A stretch of DNA of 64,000 nucleotides from JAVVHH01 sp963848035. Its GTDB lineage: Bacteria > Pseudomonadota > Alphaproteobacteria > Acetobacterales > Acetobacteraceae. Numbering within the stretch: the first letter of the stretch is position 1; each line of letters opens with the position of its first letter. A program made the position numbers and the translations under genes. Under the pieces are notes generated by a model that was given only the letters and a program-made list of their open reading frames with translations, was not told the origin of the DNA and ran no database searches. Below are positions 50,983 to 62,763 of the stretch, piece after piece. The stretch lies in assembly GCA_963848035.1 (NCBI GenBank), contig CAWKCD010000001.1:1984001-2048000 (forward strand). The letters run 5' to 3'.

Positions 50983-52089
50983 ATGCAGCTTGGCTTCTTC
51001 ACCATGCCGATCCATCCGCTGGACAAGGACTGGCGGCAAACCCTGCGGGAGGACCAGGAGGCGTTCATCCTGGCGGACGAGCTGGGGTTCTCCGAGGCCT
51101 ATGTCGGCGAGCACACCACCGACGCGGCGGAGAACATCACCTCCTGCACGCTGTTCCTGGCGACGCTTGCCGGGCGCACCAAGCAGATCCGGCTCGGCAC
51201 CGGCACGGTCAACATGCCAAACACGCACCCGGCCCGCGTCGCCGGCGAGATCGCCATGCTCGACCACCTGCTCGACGGGCGCCTCAACTTCGGCATCAGC
51301 CCGGGCGGCCTGCCGTCCGACGCCGAGGTGTTCGGCACGTTCGGCAAGGACCGCAATGCGATGTTCGTCGAGTGCATCGATCAGGTGCTCAAGATTTGGG
51401 CCTCGGATCCGCCCTATAATATCGAAGGGCAATTCTGGAACGTGACCACCCAGAAGACCCTGATCGCCGATATCGGCCAGGGCATCATTCCCAAGCCACT
51501 GCAGAAGCCGTATCCCCCGATCATTTGCACCGTCGTCGCTCCGCACTCCAAGGGGGTCACCGAGGCCGCCGTTCGCGGTTGGGAGCCGATCTCGGCCAAC
51601 TTCCTGCTGCCGCAATGGGTTGCCACGCACTGGCCGCGCTACGTCGAGGGCTGCGAACGCGCCGGCCGGCCGGCCGACCCGGCGAACTGGCGAGTGGCGA
51701 AGAGCATATTCGTGGCCGACGATGCCGAGACGGCCCGGCGCTATGCGACCGAGCCGCGCAGCCCCTACCGGTTTTATTACAGCCAGATGTTGACCAAGAT
51801 GAAGCGCGCCGGCCGGGCCGAGCTGTTCAAAAAGGACCGCGCCGCGCCGGACGAGTCGGTGACGCTGGACGGGATGTGCGACGATCTGATCATCTTCGGA
51901 ACGCCGGATCAGGTGGCCGATCAGATCCTCGCCTTCCGCGATCAGGTCGGCGATTTCGGAACGCTTCTTTGCGCTGGCCATGACTGGGCGGATGTCCCGT
52001 TGGCGCGGCGCTCGATGGTGCTGCTGGCGGAAAAAGTGATGCCGCTCGTCAATGCGGCGATCGCGTCAGAGCGAAAAGCAGCAGAGTAA
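50983..52089 (+). CDS. LLM-class flavin-dependent oxidoreductase (luciferase-like monooxygenase)
   Basis: A 368-residue bacterial-luciferase-like TIM barrel. Recognisable parts are MQLGFFTMPIHPLDKDWRQT, the FSEAYVGEHTTDAAENI loop, IRLGTGTVNMPNTHPARVAG, MLDHLLDGRLNFGISPGGLP and PLQKPYPPIICTVVAPHSKG. The C-terminal part has VTLDGMCDDLIIFGTPDQVA and DWADVPLARRSMVLLAEKVM. Members use reduced FMN or F420 to oxygenate small substrates. It diverges from the CocE/ABC run and is followed after 39 bases by an SRPBCC protein, so both may serve the same pathway. Confidence 0.87.
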   Translation: MQLGFFTMPIHPLDKDWRQTLREDQEAFILADELGFSEAYVGEHTTDAAENITSCTLFLATLAGRTKQIRLGTGTVNMPNTHPARVAGEIAMLDHLLDGRLNFGISPGGLPSDAEVFGTFGKDRNAMFVECIDQVLKIWASDPPYNIEGQFWNVTTQKTLIADIGQGIIPKPLQKPYPPIICTVVAPHSKGVTEAAVRGWEPISANFLLPQWVATHWPRYVEGCERAGRPADPANWRVAKSIFVADDAETARRYATEPRSPYRFYYSQMLTKMKRAGRAELFKKDRAAPDESVTLDGMCDDLIIFGTPDQVADQILAFRDQVGDFGTLLCAGHDWADVPLARRSMVLLAEKVMPLVNAAIASERKAAE

Positions 52090-52128
52090 ATCGTCGAACG
52101 CATCGACGGACGGGCAGGGGGGTAATTT

Positions 52129-52542
52129 ATGGCCGAAACGATCACGGTCACTGCAACCATAACCGCGCCGATTGCAGAAGTCTGGCGTGCCTGGAACGAT
52201 CCCGAGGATATCAAACAATGGAATGCCGCGTCGAACGATTGGCATACGACCGACGCGGCGGTGGACCTTCGGGTCGGCGGCACGTTCTCGTCGCGAATGG
52301 AAGCCAAGGACGGCAGCATGGGATTCGATTTTGCCGGAACGTACACCAAGATCGTCGAGCACCAGCGTATCGAGAGCGCCTTCGGCGGCCGGAAACTGGT
52401 CGTGGAGTTTGTCGAGCGACCCGAGGGCGTCATGCTCCGGGAGACATTCGATGCAGAAACCACCTTCTCCGTTGAGCAGCAGCAGCAGGGCTGGCAAGCC
52501 ATCCTGGACAAGTTCAAGGCGCATGTCGAAGCGAGTAAATAG
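52129..52542 (+). CDS. SRPBCC (AHSA1-type) domain protein
   Basis: A 137-residue protein with the START/AHSA1 helix-grip fold. It opens with TITVTATITAPIAEVWRAWN, then DIKQWNAASNDWHTTDAAVD, RVGGTFSSRMEAKDGSMGFD and FDAETTFSVEQQQQGWQAIL. Such proteins bind small hydrophobic ligands; the function is not predictable. A strong AGGGGGG ribosome site lies ahead of the ATG. It converges with the Gfo/Idh/MocA gene, 4 bases apart. Confidence 0.82.
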   Translation: MAETITVTATITAPIAEVWRAWNDPEDIKQWNAASNDWHTTDAAVDLRVGGTFSSRMEAKDGSMGFDFAGTYTKIVEHQRIESAFGGRKLVVEFVERPEGVMLRETFDAETTFSVEQQQQGWQAILDKFKAHVEASK

Positions 52543-52546
52543 GCGC

Positions 52547-53524
52547 TCAGCCCACCACAGCCTCCACCCTTCCGCTCTCCGCCGACCGGAACACGGCTTC
52601 GAGCGCGGCGACTGTCCCGAGTTTCTCGTCGTCGCTCACGGGATAGGGCGATCGTCCAAGGGCCGCGTCCGCAAACGCATCCAAATTCGCCCTCACGGCC
52701 TGCGCCGGCGCGTACTCGCGCACGAGTCGCTCATGCCCGCGACGAACGACGGTCAATGTCCAGCCTTCCGGCGCCTCCGGATGCGCCTTGTCGCGCACCT
52801 CGGCCCAGCCCTCGCTGCCATAGATTGCGATCCGGCCATCGAACGGCGTCGCCAGTATTGCAGAGAGAAGTGCGTTTGCGCCGCTTCGAAACCCGATTAG
52901 CGCCCCCAGCGTGTCGCCATTGGCGAGATTGCTGCCCAGTTGGCGAACGCGGGCGAGCGCGGTCTCGGCCGGCCCCAGCAGGCTGACCGTCAGGTCCAGT
53001 AGATGGATCCCCGTCGCCGTCATTGGGCCCGCCGGCGCGTCCTTGGCTGAAAGCCGCCAATTGTCGGAGGGCAGCGTGAGGAACTTGTCCTGACTAAAAT
53101 TCGCCTCGATCTGCAGTGCCGTGCCGAGTGCGCCGCTCTCCAGCAGGCGGCGCAATTCCAGGATCGGCGGCTCGAATCGACGTTCATGGCCGACGCCCAG
53201 CACGACGCCAGCCGCATTGCACGCCGCCACCGCCGCCCGCGCATCCGCTAAGGTCAGGCACAGCGGCTTCTCGCAGAACACGTGCTTGCTTGCCGCCGCG
53301 GCCTGCACGATCTGCGCCGCATGTTGTGTGTGCGGCGTGCAAAGGATCACTGCCTGGACGCGTGGATCGGCCAGCGCCGCCTCGAAGCTGGCAAGACGCG
53401 GAATGGCCACGTCCGTGACGGCCGGGTCGACGCCGGCGATCAACCCGATCCGCTCACTGGCCGCCAGCGTGCGGACGATGGTGCGCCCCCACCAGCCGAG
53501 GCCTATGACGGCGGCGCGCAGCAC
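52547..53524 (-). CDS. Gfo/Idh/MocA family oxidoreductase
   Basis: A 325-residue NAD(P)-dependent oxidoreductase. The Rossmann loop is AAVIGLGWWGRTIVRTLAAS. The signature EKP is in KHVFCEKPLCLTLADARAAV. The C-terminal domain has GPMTATGIHLLDLTVSLLGP. The family acts on sugars, inositols and similar polyols or imines. Its start overlaps the cyclase-family stop by one base, and it is followed by a convergent SRPBCC gene. Confidence 0.86.
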   Translation of the reverse strand: MLRAAVIGLGWWGRTIVRTLAASERIGLIAGVDPAVTDVAIPRLASFEAALADPRVQAVILCTPHTQHAAQIVQAAAASKHVFCEKPLCLTLADARAAVAACNAAGVVLGVGHERRFEPPILELRRLLESGALGTALQIEANFSQDKFLTLPSDNWRLSAKDAPAGPMTATGIHLLDLTVSLLGPAETALARVRQLGSNLANGDTLGALIGFRSGANALLSAILATPFDGRIAIYGSEGWAEVRDKAHPEAPEGWTLTVVRRGHERLVREYAPAQAVRANLDAFADAALGRSPYPVSDDEKLGTVAALEAVFRSAESGRVEAVVG

Positions 53525-54486
53525 TACTTGATGGCCAGCGGATTGATCGGGGATCCGGTCCCGCCGGTGATCACCAGCGGCGGCCCGCTGAAGAAGAACT
53601 CGTAGACATGATCATTGGCGCAATCCGCCGACAGTTCAGTGAGATCGAACATCTCGCCCATTGTCAGTCCCATCGCGGGGATGACGACCCAGTGCCAAGG
53701 CTGTTGTGCCTCCGACGTCTCGTTCGGCCGAACCTCGACGCCCCACGTATCGGAGCAGATCGCAGCGATCTCGTGCTCCTGGCACCAATAGCAGTTCTCG
53801 AAGCGCACACCGGGCGCGTCCCCGCCGGCATAGCCGCCCCAGGCGCGCTCGGCCCGGCAGCGCTCCATTTGCCCGGTTCGCACGATTATGAAATCCCCGC
53901 GCCGGATCTCGACGCCCTGCGCTTTCGCAGTCTCATTCAGTTCAGCATTGCTTATACCGTAGCCGTCCGGCAGCCAATCCACGCCTTTGTGCCGCGCCAC
54001 GTCGAGCAGCACGCCGCGCCCCACCATCTTCGCCCGCGTATGCTCGATGCCCAGCTTGTGCACGCCGCCGCTATCGACCCGGCTCGCCGAGTGTCCGTTG
54101 TACATCTCGTTGTCGAGGAAGATGTGCCCGAGGCTGTCCCAATGGGTCGCCGCCTGCACGGGCATGTTCAACGCGTCGTCCGAATATCGCAGGTTGCGGC
54201 CCGGCACCTGATCGAAACGCCCGGCCATCGCATCCGCGCCGGTGGCGAGCATCGTGTGGATCGGGTTCCACCGCCCCCCGAACAACCCGCTCTGCGGACC
54301 GGTATTGTCGAGCGGGATCCCCATCGCGAACACCGCCCCACGCCGGATCAGCGCAGCCGCCGCCACGATGTCCTCCGGCCGGATATGGTTCAGCGTGCCG
54401 ATCTCGTCGTCCGCGCCCCATCGTCCCCAATTCTTGAGCTGCTCGGCGGCATGATAGATCGCGGCCCGGCCCTGGCTGATGTCCAT
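53524..54486 (-). CDS. Cyclase-family hydrolase (kynurenine formamidase / isatin hydrolase fold)
   Basis: A 320-residue protein of the Cyclase family (PF04199). The first metal-binding part is QAATHWDSLGHIFLDNEMYN (HxxxxxHxxx pattern with WDSLGH in place of GTHxD). RGDFIIVRTGQMERC and AAICSDTWGVEVRPNE are also family-like, and WHWVVIPAMGLTMGEMFDLT precedes the C-terminus. Members hydrolyse amides such as N-formylkynurenine or isatin. It lies 62 bases after the Mo-hydroxylase genes on the same strand, so oxidised ring products might be opened here; that link is inferred. Confidence 0.83.
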   Translation of the reverse strand: MDISQGRAAIYHAAEQLKNWGRWGADDEIGTLNHIRPEDIVAAAALIRRGAVFAMGIPLDNTGPQSGLFGGRWNPIHTMLATGADAMAGRFDQVPGRNLRYSDDALNMPVQAATHWDSLGHIFLDNEMYNGHSASRVDSGGVHKLGIEHTRAKMVGRGVLLDVARHKGVDWLPDGYGISNAELNETAKAQGVEIRRGDFIIVRTGQMERCRAERAWGGYAGGDAPGVRFENCYWCQEHEIAAICSDTWGVEVRPNETSEAQQPWHWVVIPAMGLTMGEMFDLTELSADCANDHVYEFFFSGPPLVITGGTGSPINPLAIK

Positions 54487-54548
54487 ACGGTCCCTCCCTG
54501 TTGACGACGGACCCTAAGACCCGACCCGGCCGCGTCAAGGCACTCTCG

Positions 54549-56810
54549 TCACATCTGTTCGACGAGCCGATCCAACGTGATCGGGAACTGGCGCACCCGC
54601 ACTCCGGTCGCATGCCACACCGCGTTGGCGATCGCGCCGGCTGTCCCGGTGATGCCGATCTCGCCGACGCCCTTGATCCCCAACGCGTTGACGTGCGGAT
54701 CGTGCTCATCGACCAGGATCGCCTCGAGCGACATCACGTCCGCATTTACGGGGACCAGGTATTCGCCCAGGTTCGCGTTCATGGTCCGCCCGGTGCGCAG
54801 GTCCACCACCGCCCGCTCGTGCAGCGCGAACGAGATGCCCCAGATCATCCCGCCGTAATACTGGCTGCGGACCAGATGCGGGTTGATCACCGTGCCGGCC
54901 GCGAACGCGCCGACCAGCCGCGTGACCCGGATCTGGCCGAGATCGGGATCGACCTTCACTTCGGCGAACACCGCGCCATGCGCATGCATCGCGAACTGCG
55001 ATTGCGTCGCCGGATCGGCCGCACCCGTGCCTTCGCCTTCAAGTGTGTCGACGCCGGCCCGCGCAAGGATGTCCGCGTAACCTTCGCTCCTGCTCTCGTC
55101 GTCCCGCCGGAACAAGCGCCCCTCCCGCGCGATCACCCCGGCATTGCCCGCGCCGAACAGCGGCGAGCGCTCGTCCGACGTGGCGAGATCCGCGAGCTTG
55201 GCGATGACCTCGCCCCCCGCGCCATGGATCGCCATGCCCACCGTGGCGGTATGCGCCGAGCCGCCGGCGATGCCCGCGTCCGGCAAATCCGACGTGCCCG
55301 ACCGGAACTCGATCTCCTCGATCGGCAGGCCGAGGCTGTCGGCGGCGATCTGCGCGAACGCGGTCCAGGCGCCCTGGCCCATGTCATGCGCGCCCGTCTC
55401 GACGATGCCCTTGCCGTCCGCCTTGAGGATCGCGCGGGCATGGCCCTGGAACATGAGCGCCGGGAACGTCGCGGTCCCAACGCCCCAGCCGACCAGCATC
55501 CCTGCCTCGTCGTGCATTTGGCGCGGCGCGATCGGGCGGCCAGCCCAGCCGAAGCGCTCCGCTCCTTTATCGTAACAATCTCGCAACGCTTTGGACGAGA
55601 ACGGTTTGCCGCTGATCGGCTCCAACTCCGCATAGTTCTTGATGCGGAACTCGAGCGGATCCATGCCGCAGGACGCGGCCATTTCGTCGATCGCGCTCTC
55701 CAGCGCGATGTTGCCGCTCGCTTCGCCGGGTGCCCGCATGAAGAGCGGCGTTCCGGTATCGAGGCGGACAGCGTCATAGCTCGTCGCGATGGCCGGGCTG
55801 GCATAGAGCGTATGCGACGCGTCGGCCGCGGGTTCGAGGAAGTCGTCGAACGTGCTGGTCGCGGTGCGCGCGTGATGATCGATTGCGGTCAGCGCGCCGA
55901 AAGCGTCCGTGCCCATCCGCAGATGCTGGCGCGTGGGTGCCCGGTGACCGACCGGGCCATACATCTGCTCGCGGGTCAGCACGAGCTTGACCGGGCGGCC
56001 GGTCAGTCGCGCGGCGAGAATGCCCAGGATTTGCGGCCCGGAGATCAAACCCTTCGAGCCGAAACCGCCACCAAGGAACCGGCTGCGGATCGCAATGTTC
56101 TCCGGCGCGATCCCGAACAGACCGGCGATCCGCTGCTGCGCCATCGCCATGCCCTGACTCGGCGTATCAAGCGATAGCGCATCGCCGTCCCACGCCGCCA
56201 CGATCGCATGCGGCTCCATCGCGTTGTGATATTGCGCCGGCGTCTCGTAGGTCGCGGTCATATGGTGCGAGGCTGAAGCAAGCCCGGCCTCGACGTCGCC
56301 GACGTTTACCTGGGCCGGATTTCCGACGCCGACCACGGGCGGGATGAAGCTCTCGGCGCCGTCCAAGCCGACGCGCGCCGTCTCCGTCTCGTAGCGGGGC
56401 GCGAGCAGCGCTGCCCCCTCGGTCGCCGCCTCCAGTGTCTCGGCGATCACTACTGCGATCGGCTGGTTGGGATACCGGACCTCGTCGTTCTGCAGCAGGT
56501 CCAGCCGGAAGGTGAACGGCCCCGGCTTCTCGTCAGGGTCTTGCGCCAGTGTCGGACAATTCGCCGACGTCATGACCTCGATCACGCCCGGATGCGCCTT
56601 CGCCGCTGCGACATCGAGCCCAGAGACCCGGCCGCGCGCCACGCTGCTCACCGCCATGACCGCATACACCATGCCGGCCGGGTGGTTGTCGGCGGCATAG
56701 ACCGCTTGTCCGGTGACCTTCAGCACGCCATCCCGCCGCGTCAGCGGCTGGCCGATGCTCGAGCCCTGGCGAACGTGAACGGGCGATTGGGAGAGAGTGA
56801 GCTCACGCAT
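54549..56810 (-). CDS. Xanthine-dehydrogenase-family molybdenum-binding subunit
   Basis: The 753-residue molybdopterin-binding large subunit. The N-terminal domain has GQPLTRRDGVLKVTGQAVYA then ADNHPAGMVYAVMAVSSVAR. The Mo domain has RFLGGGFGSKGLISGPQILG, FMRAPGEASGNIALESAIDE and AHDMGQGAWTAFAQIAADSL. The catalytic Glu is in IKGVGEIGITGTAGAIANAV. The frame extends to 56993, but the ATG at 56810 fits the conserved N-terminus. Overall layout resembles PaoC/YagR aldehyde oxidoreductases. The substrate may be an aldehyde or N-heterocycle. Confidence 0.88.
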   Translation of the reverse strand: MRELTLSQSPVHVRQGSSIGQPLTRRDGVLKVTGQAVYAADNHPAGMVYAVMAVSSVARGRVSGLDVAAAKAHPGVIEVMTSANCPTLAQDPDEKPGPFTFRLDLLQNDEVRYPNQPIAVVIAETLEAATEGAALLAPRYETETARVGLDGAESFIPPVVGVGNPAQVNVGDVEAGLASASHHMTATYETPAQYHNAMEPHAIVAAWDGDALSLDTPSQGMAMAQQRIAGLFGIAPENIAIRSRFLGGGFGSKGLISGPQILGILAARLTGRPVKLVLTREQMYGPVGHRAPTRQHLRMGTDAFGALTAIDHHARTATSTFDDFLEPAADASHTLYASPAIATSYDAVRLDTGTPLFMRAPGEASGNIALESAIDEMAASCGMDPLEFRIKNYAELEPISGKPFSSKALRDCYDKGAERFGWAGRPIAPRQMHDEAGMLVGWGVGTATFPALMFQGHARAILKADGKGIVETGAHDMGQGAWTAFAQIAADSLGLPIEEIEFRSGTSDLPDAGIAGGSAHTATVGMAIHGAGGEVIAKLADLATSDERSPLFGAGNAGVIAREGRLFRRDDESRSEGYADILARAGVDTLEGEGTGAADPATQSQFAMHAHGAVFAEVKVDPDLGQIRVTRLVGAFAAGTVINPHLVRSQYYGGMIWGISFALHERAVVDLRTGRTMNANLGEYLVPVNADVMSLEAILVDEHDPHVNALGIKGVGEIGITGTAGAIANAVWHATGVRVRQFPITLDRLVEQM

Positions 56811-57854
56811 GGACGAGTGCTCCAATGGTTGCAAAAGGCGAGGCGGGCAGGGCAGGCATTTCCGCCGGCGTTCCCGCAGCGGCCAGGGAGAGCGCGCGGG
56901 CGACGATCCGCCGAGCCAGTTCGATCTTGAAGGCGTTGTCCCCGGCGGGCATGGCGCCCTGCATCGCGGCTTCGCCAGCACGGCGGAACGCATCCATCCC
57001 GGGCGCTGCGCCGACCAAGGCCGCTTCCGCCTCGCGCGCCCGCCAAGGCTTCGCCGCCACGCCGCCGAGCGCGATCCGCGCCTCGGCGATCACGCCGCCT
57101 TCCATCCGCAGATGCGCCGCCGCCGAAACGACCGCGAACGCGTAGGAGGTCCGTTCCCGCACCTTCAGATAGCGCGCGTGACCAGCGAACGATGCCGCCG
57201 ACGCCGGCAGCCGCACCGCCACGATCAACTCGCCCGGCTCGAGTACGGTCTCGCGCTCCGGTGTCGTCCCGGGCAGCAGGTGCAGAGCATCGAGCGGCAC
57301 CTCGCGCCGTCCTCGCGCGCCCTCGATTTCCACCACGGCATCCAGTGCCAGCAGCGGCACGCAGAAATCCGACGGATGCGTCGCGATGCAGTGCTTGCTC
57401 CAGCCGAGCACCGCATGCATCCGGTTCTCGCCGTCGACCGCGTCGCACCCGGCGCCGGGCTCCCGTTTGTTGCAGGCGCTCGCGACGTCGTAGAAATACG
57501 CGCACCGCGTCCGTTGCAGCAGGTTGCCGCCCACGGTCGCCGCGTTTCGAAGCTGGGCCGACGCGCCCGACAGCAACGCTTCGGCCACCGCGGGAAATCG
57601 CTTGGCGATGACAGGGTGATAGGCGAGGTCGGCATTGCGCACGAGCGCCCCGATCCGGACGCCGCCATCGGCCAAGCTCTCCACCTCCGCCAGGCCCGGC
57701 AGATGCGTGATGTCGATCAACCGGTTCGGCCGCGCGACCCCGCCCTTCATGAGATCGATTAGGTTGGTGCCCGCGGCGAGATACGCCGAACCCGGCGCCG
57801 AGGCCGCTGCCACCGCTTCGGCCGTCGTGTTCGGCCGTACATAGTCGAACCGGT

Positions 57855-57858
<4 letters not shown>
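56803..57858 (-). CDS. Xanthine-dehydrogenase-family FAD-binding subunit with extra Fe-S motif
   Basis: A 351-residue CoxM/PaoB-like FAD subunit. FAD-contact motifs are YLAAGTNLIDLMKGGVARPN and NAATVGGNLLQRTRCAYFYD. The insert with Cys in TRCAYF, SACNKREPG, GAGCDAV and KHCIATHPSD matches the additional [4Fe-4S] cluster of PaoB-type subunits. LGGVAAKPWRAREAEAAL and the FKIELARRIVARAL tail follow. The frame is open further upstream, but the ATG at 57858 (MNRFDYVRP) overlaps the small-subunit stop and suits the family. It overlaps the Mo subunit by 8 bases. Confidence 0.88.
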
Positions 57859-58343
<485 letters not shown>

Positions 58344-58388
58344 GCGGGGCTCCGAAGGAGAGGGAACGGACTGGCTTGCCGTGTATAT

Positions 58389-58401
58389 GGAGGCTCCCTC
58401 C
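58389..58401. promoter_or_regulatory. Palindrome in the intergenic region of hydroxylase genes and tetR
   Basis: GGAGG and CCTCC flank a 3-base centre, 20 bases before the tetR start and 46 bases ahead of the small-subunit start. A shared TetR operator would be expected in this gap. The element is short, so this is tentative. Confidence 0.3.
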
Positions 58402-58421
58402 GGTTTTCAAATGACGCGACC

Positions 58422-59036
58422 GTGACGCCCCATCCAAAGCGCAAGCCGAGGTCCGACGCTGTCCGCAACCGCGAGCGCGTGCTCGAGGCGGCCAAAGCTG
58501 TGTTCAGTGTCGGCGGACCGGATGCGAGTCTCGAGGCTGTTGCGCGGCAGGCTGGCGTCGGGATCGGCACACTCTACCGTCACTTCCCGACCCGCGAGGC
58601 CCTGTTCGAGGCGGTCTACCGCCGCGAGGTCGAACAACTGGTCGAACTGGCCGAACAACTGAAGACCGACGCCGCTCCCGTCGATGCGCTGCGGCGCTGG
58701 ATGCAGGCCAACATCGCCTTCATCGCGACCAAGAAAGGCATGTCGGCCACGCTCGCCCTTGCCGCTCATTCCTCCAGCACCCTCGCCGCTTACAGCCTCG
58801 ACCGCCTCGGAAACGCGCTCGACGGCCTGTTGCGTCGCGGCGCGGAGACCGGCGAGATCCGCGCCGATATCGGTGCCGAAGACATCCTCCGCACCTTGGT
58901 GGGACTCAGCTACACGCACGACAAGCCGGGCTGGCAGGCCAACGTGCTCCGTCTCGTCGACGTGTTCGTCGATGGTCTCAGTCTGAGCAAGCCGGACGCG
59001 GGCGAGAAGATTGCACGACCGCGAGAACGCGCGTAA
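58422..59036 (+). CDS. TetR/AcrR family transcriptional regulator
   Basis: A 204-residue regulator. The N-terminal HTH has RERVLEAAKAVFSVGGPDAS, LEAVARQAGVGIGTLYRHFP and TREALFEAVYRREVEQLVEL, typical of TetR. The C-terminal ligand domain is helical and ends with a basic RPRERA. It starts with a GTG at 58422, since no ATG precedes the HTH. It diverges from the three-subunit Mo hydroxylase and precedes an SDR gene by 27 bases. It probably controls one or both and responds to a pathway compound. Confidence 0.86.
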   Translation: MTPHPKRKPRSDAVRNRERVLEAAKAVFSVGGPDASLEAVARQAGVGIGTLYRHFPTREALFEAVYRREVEQLVELAEQLKTDAAPVDALRRWMQANIAFIATKKGMSATLALAAHSSSTLAAYSLDRLGNALDGLLRRGAETGEIRADIGAEDILRTLVGLSYTHDKPGWQANVLRLVDVFVDGLSLSKPDAGEKIARPRERA

Positions 59037-59063
59037 CGCCCCGCGTAAAAGTGAAGGCGAGAG

Positions 59064-59879
59064 ATGTCTGACGCGAACGAAACCGAGCCCGTAGCCGTCA
59101 TCACCGGCGGCGCCCGCGGTATTGGCCTGGCGATCGGCGAGTGGTTCCTCCGGCACGGCTACCGGATCGCCTTGCTCGACATCGACCGCGTCACTCTGTC
59201 CGCCACCGAGGCCGCATTGGCGCGCCCTGACGATGTACTAGCGCTGTCGTGCGACGTCTCCAGACCCGCCGAGGTCGCCGACGCCGCGGCAGCGGTCATG
59301 GCGCGCTGGGGCCGGGTCGACGCGCTGGTGAACAATGCCGGGGTGGCCGTGTTCAAGGCCGCGCTCGACACTTCGTTCGAGGAATGGCGGCACGTGCTCG
59401 GCACCAATCTTGACGGCGCGTTCCTCTGCACCCAGGCCTTCGGTGCGATCATGAAGGCGCAAAAGTCCGGCGCGATCGTCAACATCGCCTCGATCTCCGG
59501 CCTGCGCGCGAGCACGCTGCGCGTCGCCTACGGCACCAGCAAGGCGGCGATCATCCACATGACGAAGCAATACGCGGTCGAACTCGGCAATTTTGGCGTT
59601 CGCGTCAACGCGGTCTGCCCCGGGCCGGTCGAGACCGAGATGGCCAAGCTGGTCCACAGCGTCGCCGTCCGCTCCGACTATTACGACACCGTCCCGCTTG
59701 GCCGCTACGGCACGACCGAGGAGATGGCCAACGTGGTCGGTTTCCTCTGCAGCAAGGAGGCGAGCTACGTGAACGGCCAGTATCTCGCCAACGACGGCGG
59801 CTTCGACGCCGCGGGTGTGGGTATCCCAACCTTCCGGCGCGCGTCCGGCATCAACGCGGTAGGCGACGACCCGCGCTGA
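59064..59879 (+). CDS. SDR family NAD(P)-dependent oxidoreductase
   Basis: A classical short-chain dehydrogenase of 271 residues. The cofactor motif is VITGGARGIGLAIGEWFLRH, then VDALVNNAGVAV (NNAG). Catalytic Ser lies in NIASISGLRAS and Tyr/Lys in VAYGTSKAAIIHMTKQYAVE. Asp after IALLDIDRVT predicts NAD+ preference. VCPGPVETEMAKLVHS and ASYVNGQYLANDGGF are also typical. The substrate is unknown. It follows tetR on the same strand and converges with the GST gene, 2 bases apart. Confidence 0.87.
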   Translation: MSDANETEPVAVITGGARGIGLAIGEWFLRHGYRIALLDIDRVTLSATEAALARPDDVLALSCDVSRPAEVADAAAAVMARWGRVDALVNNAGVAVFKAALDTSFEEWRHVLGTNLDGAFLCTQAFGAIMKAQKSGAIVNIASISGLRASTLRVAYGTSKAAIIHMTKQYAVELGNFGVRVNAVCPGPVETEMAKLVHSVAVRSDYYDTVPLGRYGTTEEMANVVGFLCSKEASYVNGQYLANDGGFDAAGVGIPTFRRASGINAVGDDPR

Positions 59880-59881
59880 GC

Positions 59882-60595
59882 CTAAGCGTGACGCTCCGCG
59901 GCGTAGGTTTCCGACACCCAGCGTAAAGACGGCCGCGCCGCCCATCGCGCGAGCGTCGCTTCGATTGCGTCCGGCAGCTTGCCCTTGCGGTAGATCGGCA
60001 AAGCCTCAGGCCGCGCGAGCGGCGACAGCAGGCTCGCCGCGGTGATGTCGGCGCGCCCGAACGCATCGCCGACTAGGAAGCGCCGCTCCCGCATGCGATC
60101 GTCCAGCCACGTCAACTCGCCGTTCAACTCGCCCTCCATCGCCTGCAGCAACTCGGGGCGCGCATCCAGTTGCTGGATCATGCGACGCCGTATCGCCGGC
60201 CATGCCACGCGCCCTATCGCCGCCTGCCAAGCGGGGACGCCATCGAGCACGACATTGCGAACCGGCGAGCCCGGCTCGTTCAGCGCCCCCGCATAGAGAT
60301 AACGCCGGATCAGCGGCCCGATCCGCTCGGACAACCGCCCTTCCAACTCAGGATCCGCACCGGGCAGCCCGATCCAGTCCAGGATCCGGTCACTGCCCTG
60401 GATGACCTGATCGCCCGTGTCCAGGATCGGCAGCGTCGACTTGGGCGCGATCCGCCGCGCCAACGGCAAATGTACGCCGACCGCCCAGCGCTCCTCGCGG
60501 TAGCGCACCATCGCCCGGTCCAGCGCCCAACGCGCCCGCTCGCAATAATGCGAGGGCGGCAGGACGATGAGGCGCGCGGGCTTACGTTCGGACAT
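59882..60595 (-). CDS. Glutathione S-transferase family protein
   Basis: A 237-residue GST-like protein. The thioredoxin-like N-terminal domain has LIVLPPSHYCERARWALDRA and the cis-Pro region KSTLPILDTGDQVIQGSDRI (S-D/E for glutathione). The C-terminal helical domain has LDDRMRERRFLVGDAFGRAD, the hydrophobic N-capping box. The catalytic position in PSHYCERARW is Ser or Cys. The role could be detoxification or ring-opening chemistry. It is followed after 6 bases by the end of the sigma-54 activator gene on the same strand, so the two may be in one transcript. Confidence 0.83.
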   Translation of the reverse strand: MSERKPARLIVLPPSHYCERARWALDRAMVRYREERWAVGVHLPLARRIAPKSTLPILDTGDQVIQGSDRILDWIGLPGADPELEGRLSERIGPLIRRYLYAGALNEPGSPVRNVVLDGVPAWQAAIGRVAWPAIRRRMIQQLDARPELLQAMEGELNGELTWLDDRMRERRFLVGDAFGRADITAASLLSPLARPEALPIYRKGKLPDAIEATLARWAARPSLRWVSETYAAERHA

Positions 60596-60601
60596 CGCGA
60601 T

Positions 60602-62500
<1,899 letters not shown>

Positions 62501-62597
62501 CGGCGCTCCCCTCATGACTTCGCCGGCAGCCCCGCGTTTTCGCGATGGCCTCGAACCGTAACTCGCTTGTCGCCGCAATGCCACTAAGCTTTTCCAC

Positions 62598-62614
62598 TGT
62601 TCCGAAACGGAACA
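62598..62614. promoter_or_regulatory. 17-bp perfect palindrome, probable upstream activator site
   Basis: TGTTCCG and CGGAACA are exact complements around AAA. It lies 74 bases before the -24 element and 98 bases upstream of the activator start, in the divergent gap. A second short palindrome, GCAACGTTGC, follows at about 62625-62634. Position and symmetry fit an enhancer site for the adjacent sigma-54 activator. Confidence 0.72.
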
Positions 62615-62687
62615 TCTGCCCTATGCAACGTTGCGTTTCGGCGCATTTGCCGGGCTGCGAACCTGCGCAATCTCAACGTTTCGACGC

Positions 62688-62702
62688 TGGCACGCCCCTT
62701 GC
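62688..62702 (+). promoter_or_regulatory. Sigma-54 (-24/-12) promoter of the alcohol dehydrogenase gene
   Basis: TGGCACGCCCCTTGC has every invariant base of the consensus TGGCACG-N4-TTGC, with GG and GC correctly ten bases apart. It ends 61 bases before the ATG of the dehydrogenase, leaving a leader of about 50 bases. Confidence 0.9.
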
Positions 62703-62763
62703 GAGCAGTCCCAGAAAACGAGCCCTGCCGGGCAGGGACATAAGCGAGGGGGAACGGCGCACC

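Noticed and set aside
54501..56177. A 558-codon plus-strand frame opposite the Mo subunit
   Set aside because: Arg/Asp/His-rich shadow; the minus-strand subunit is complete and has all cofactor motifs.
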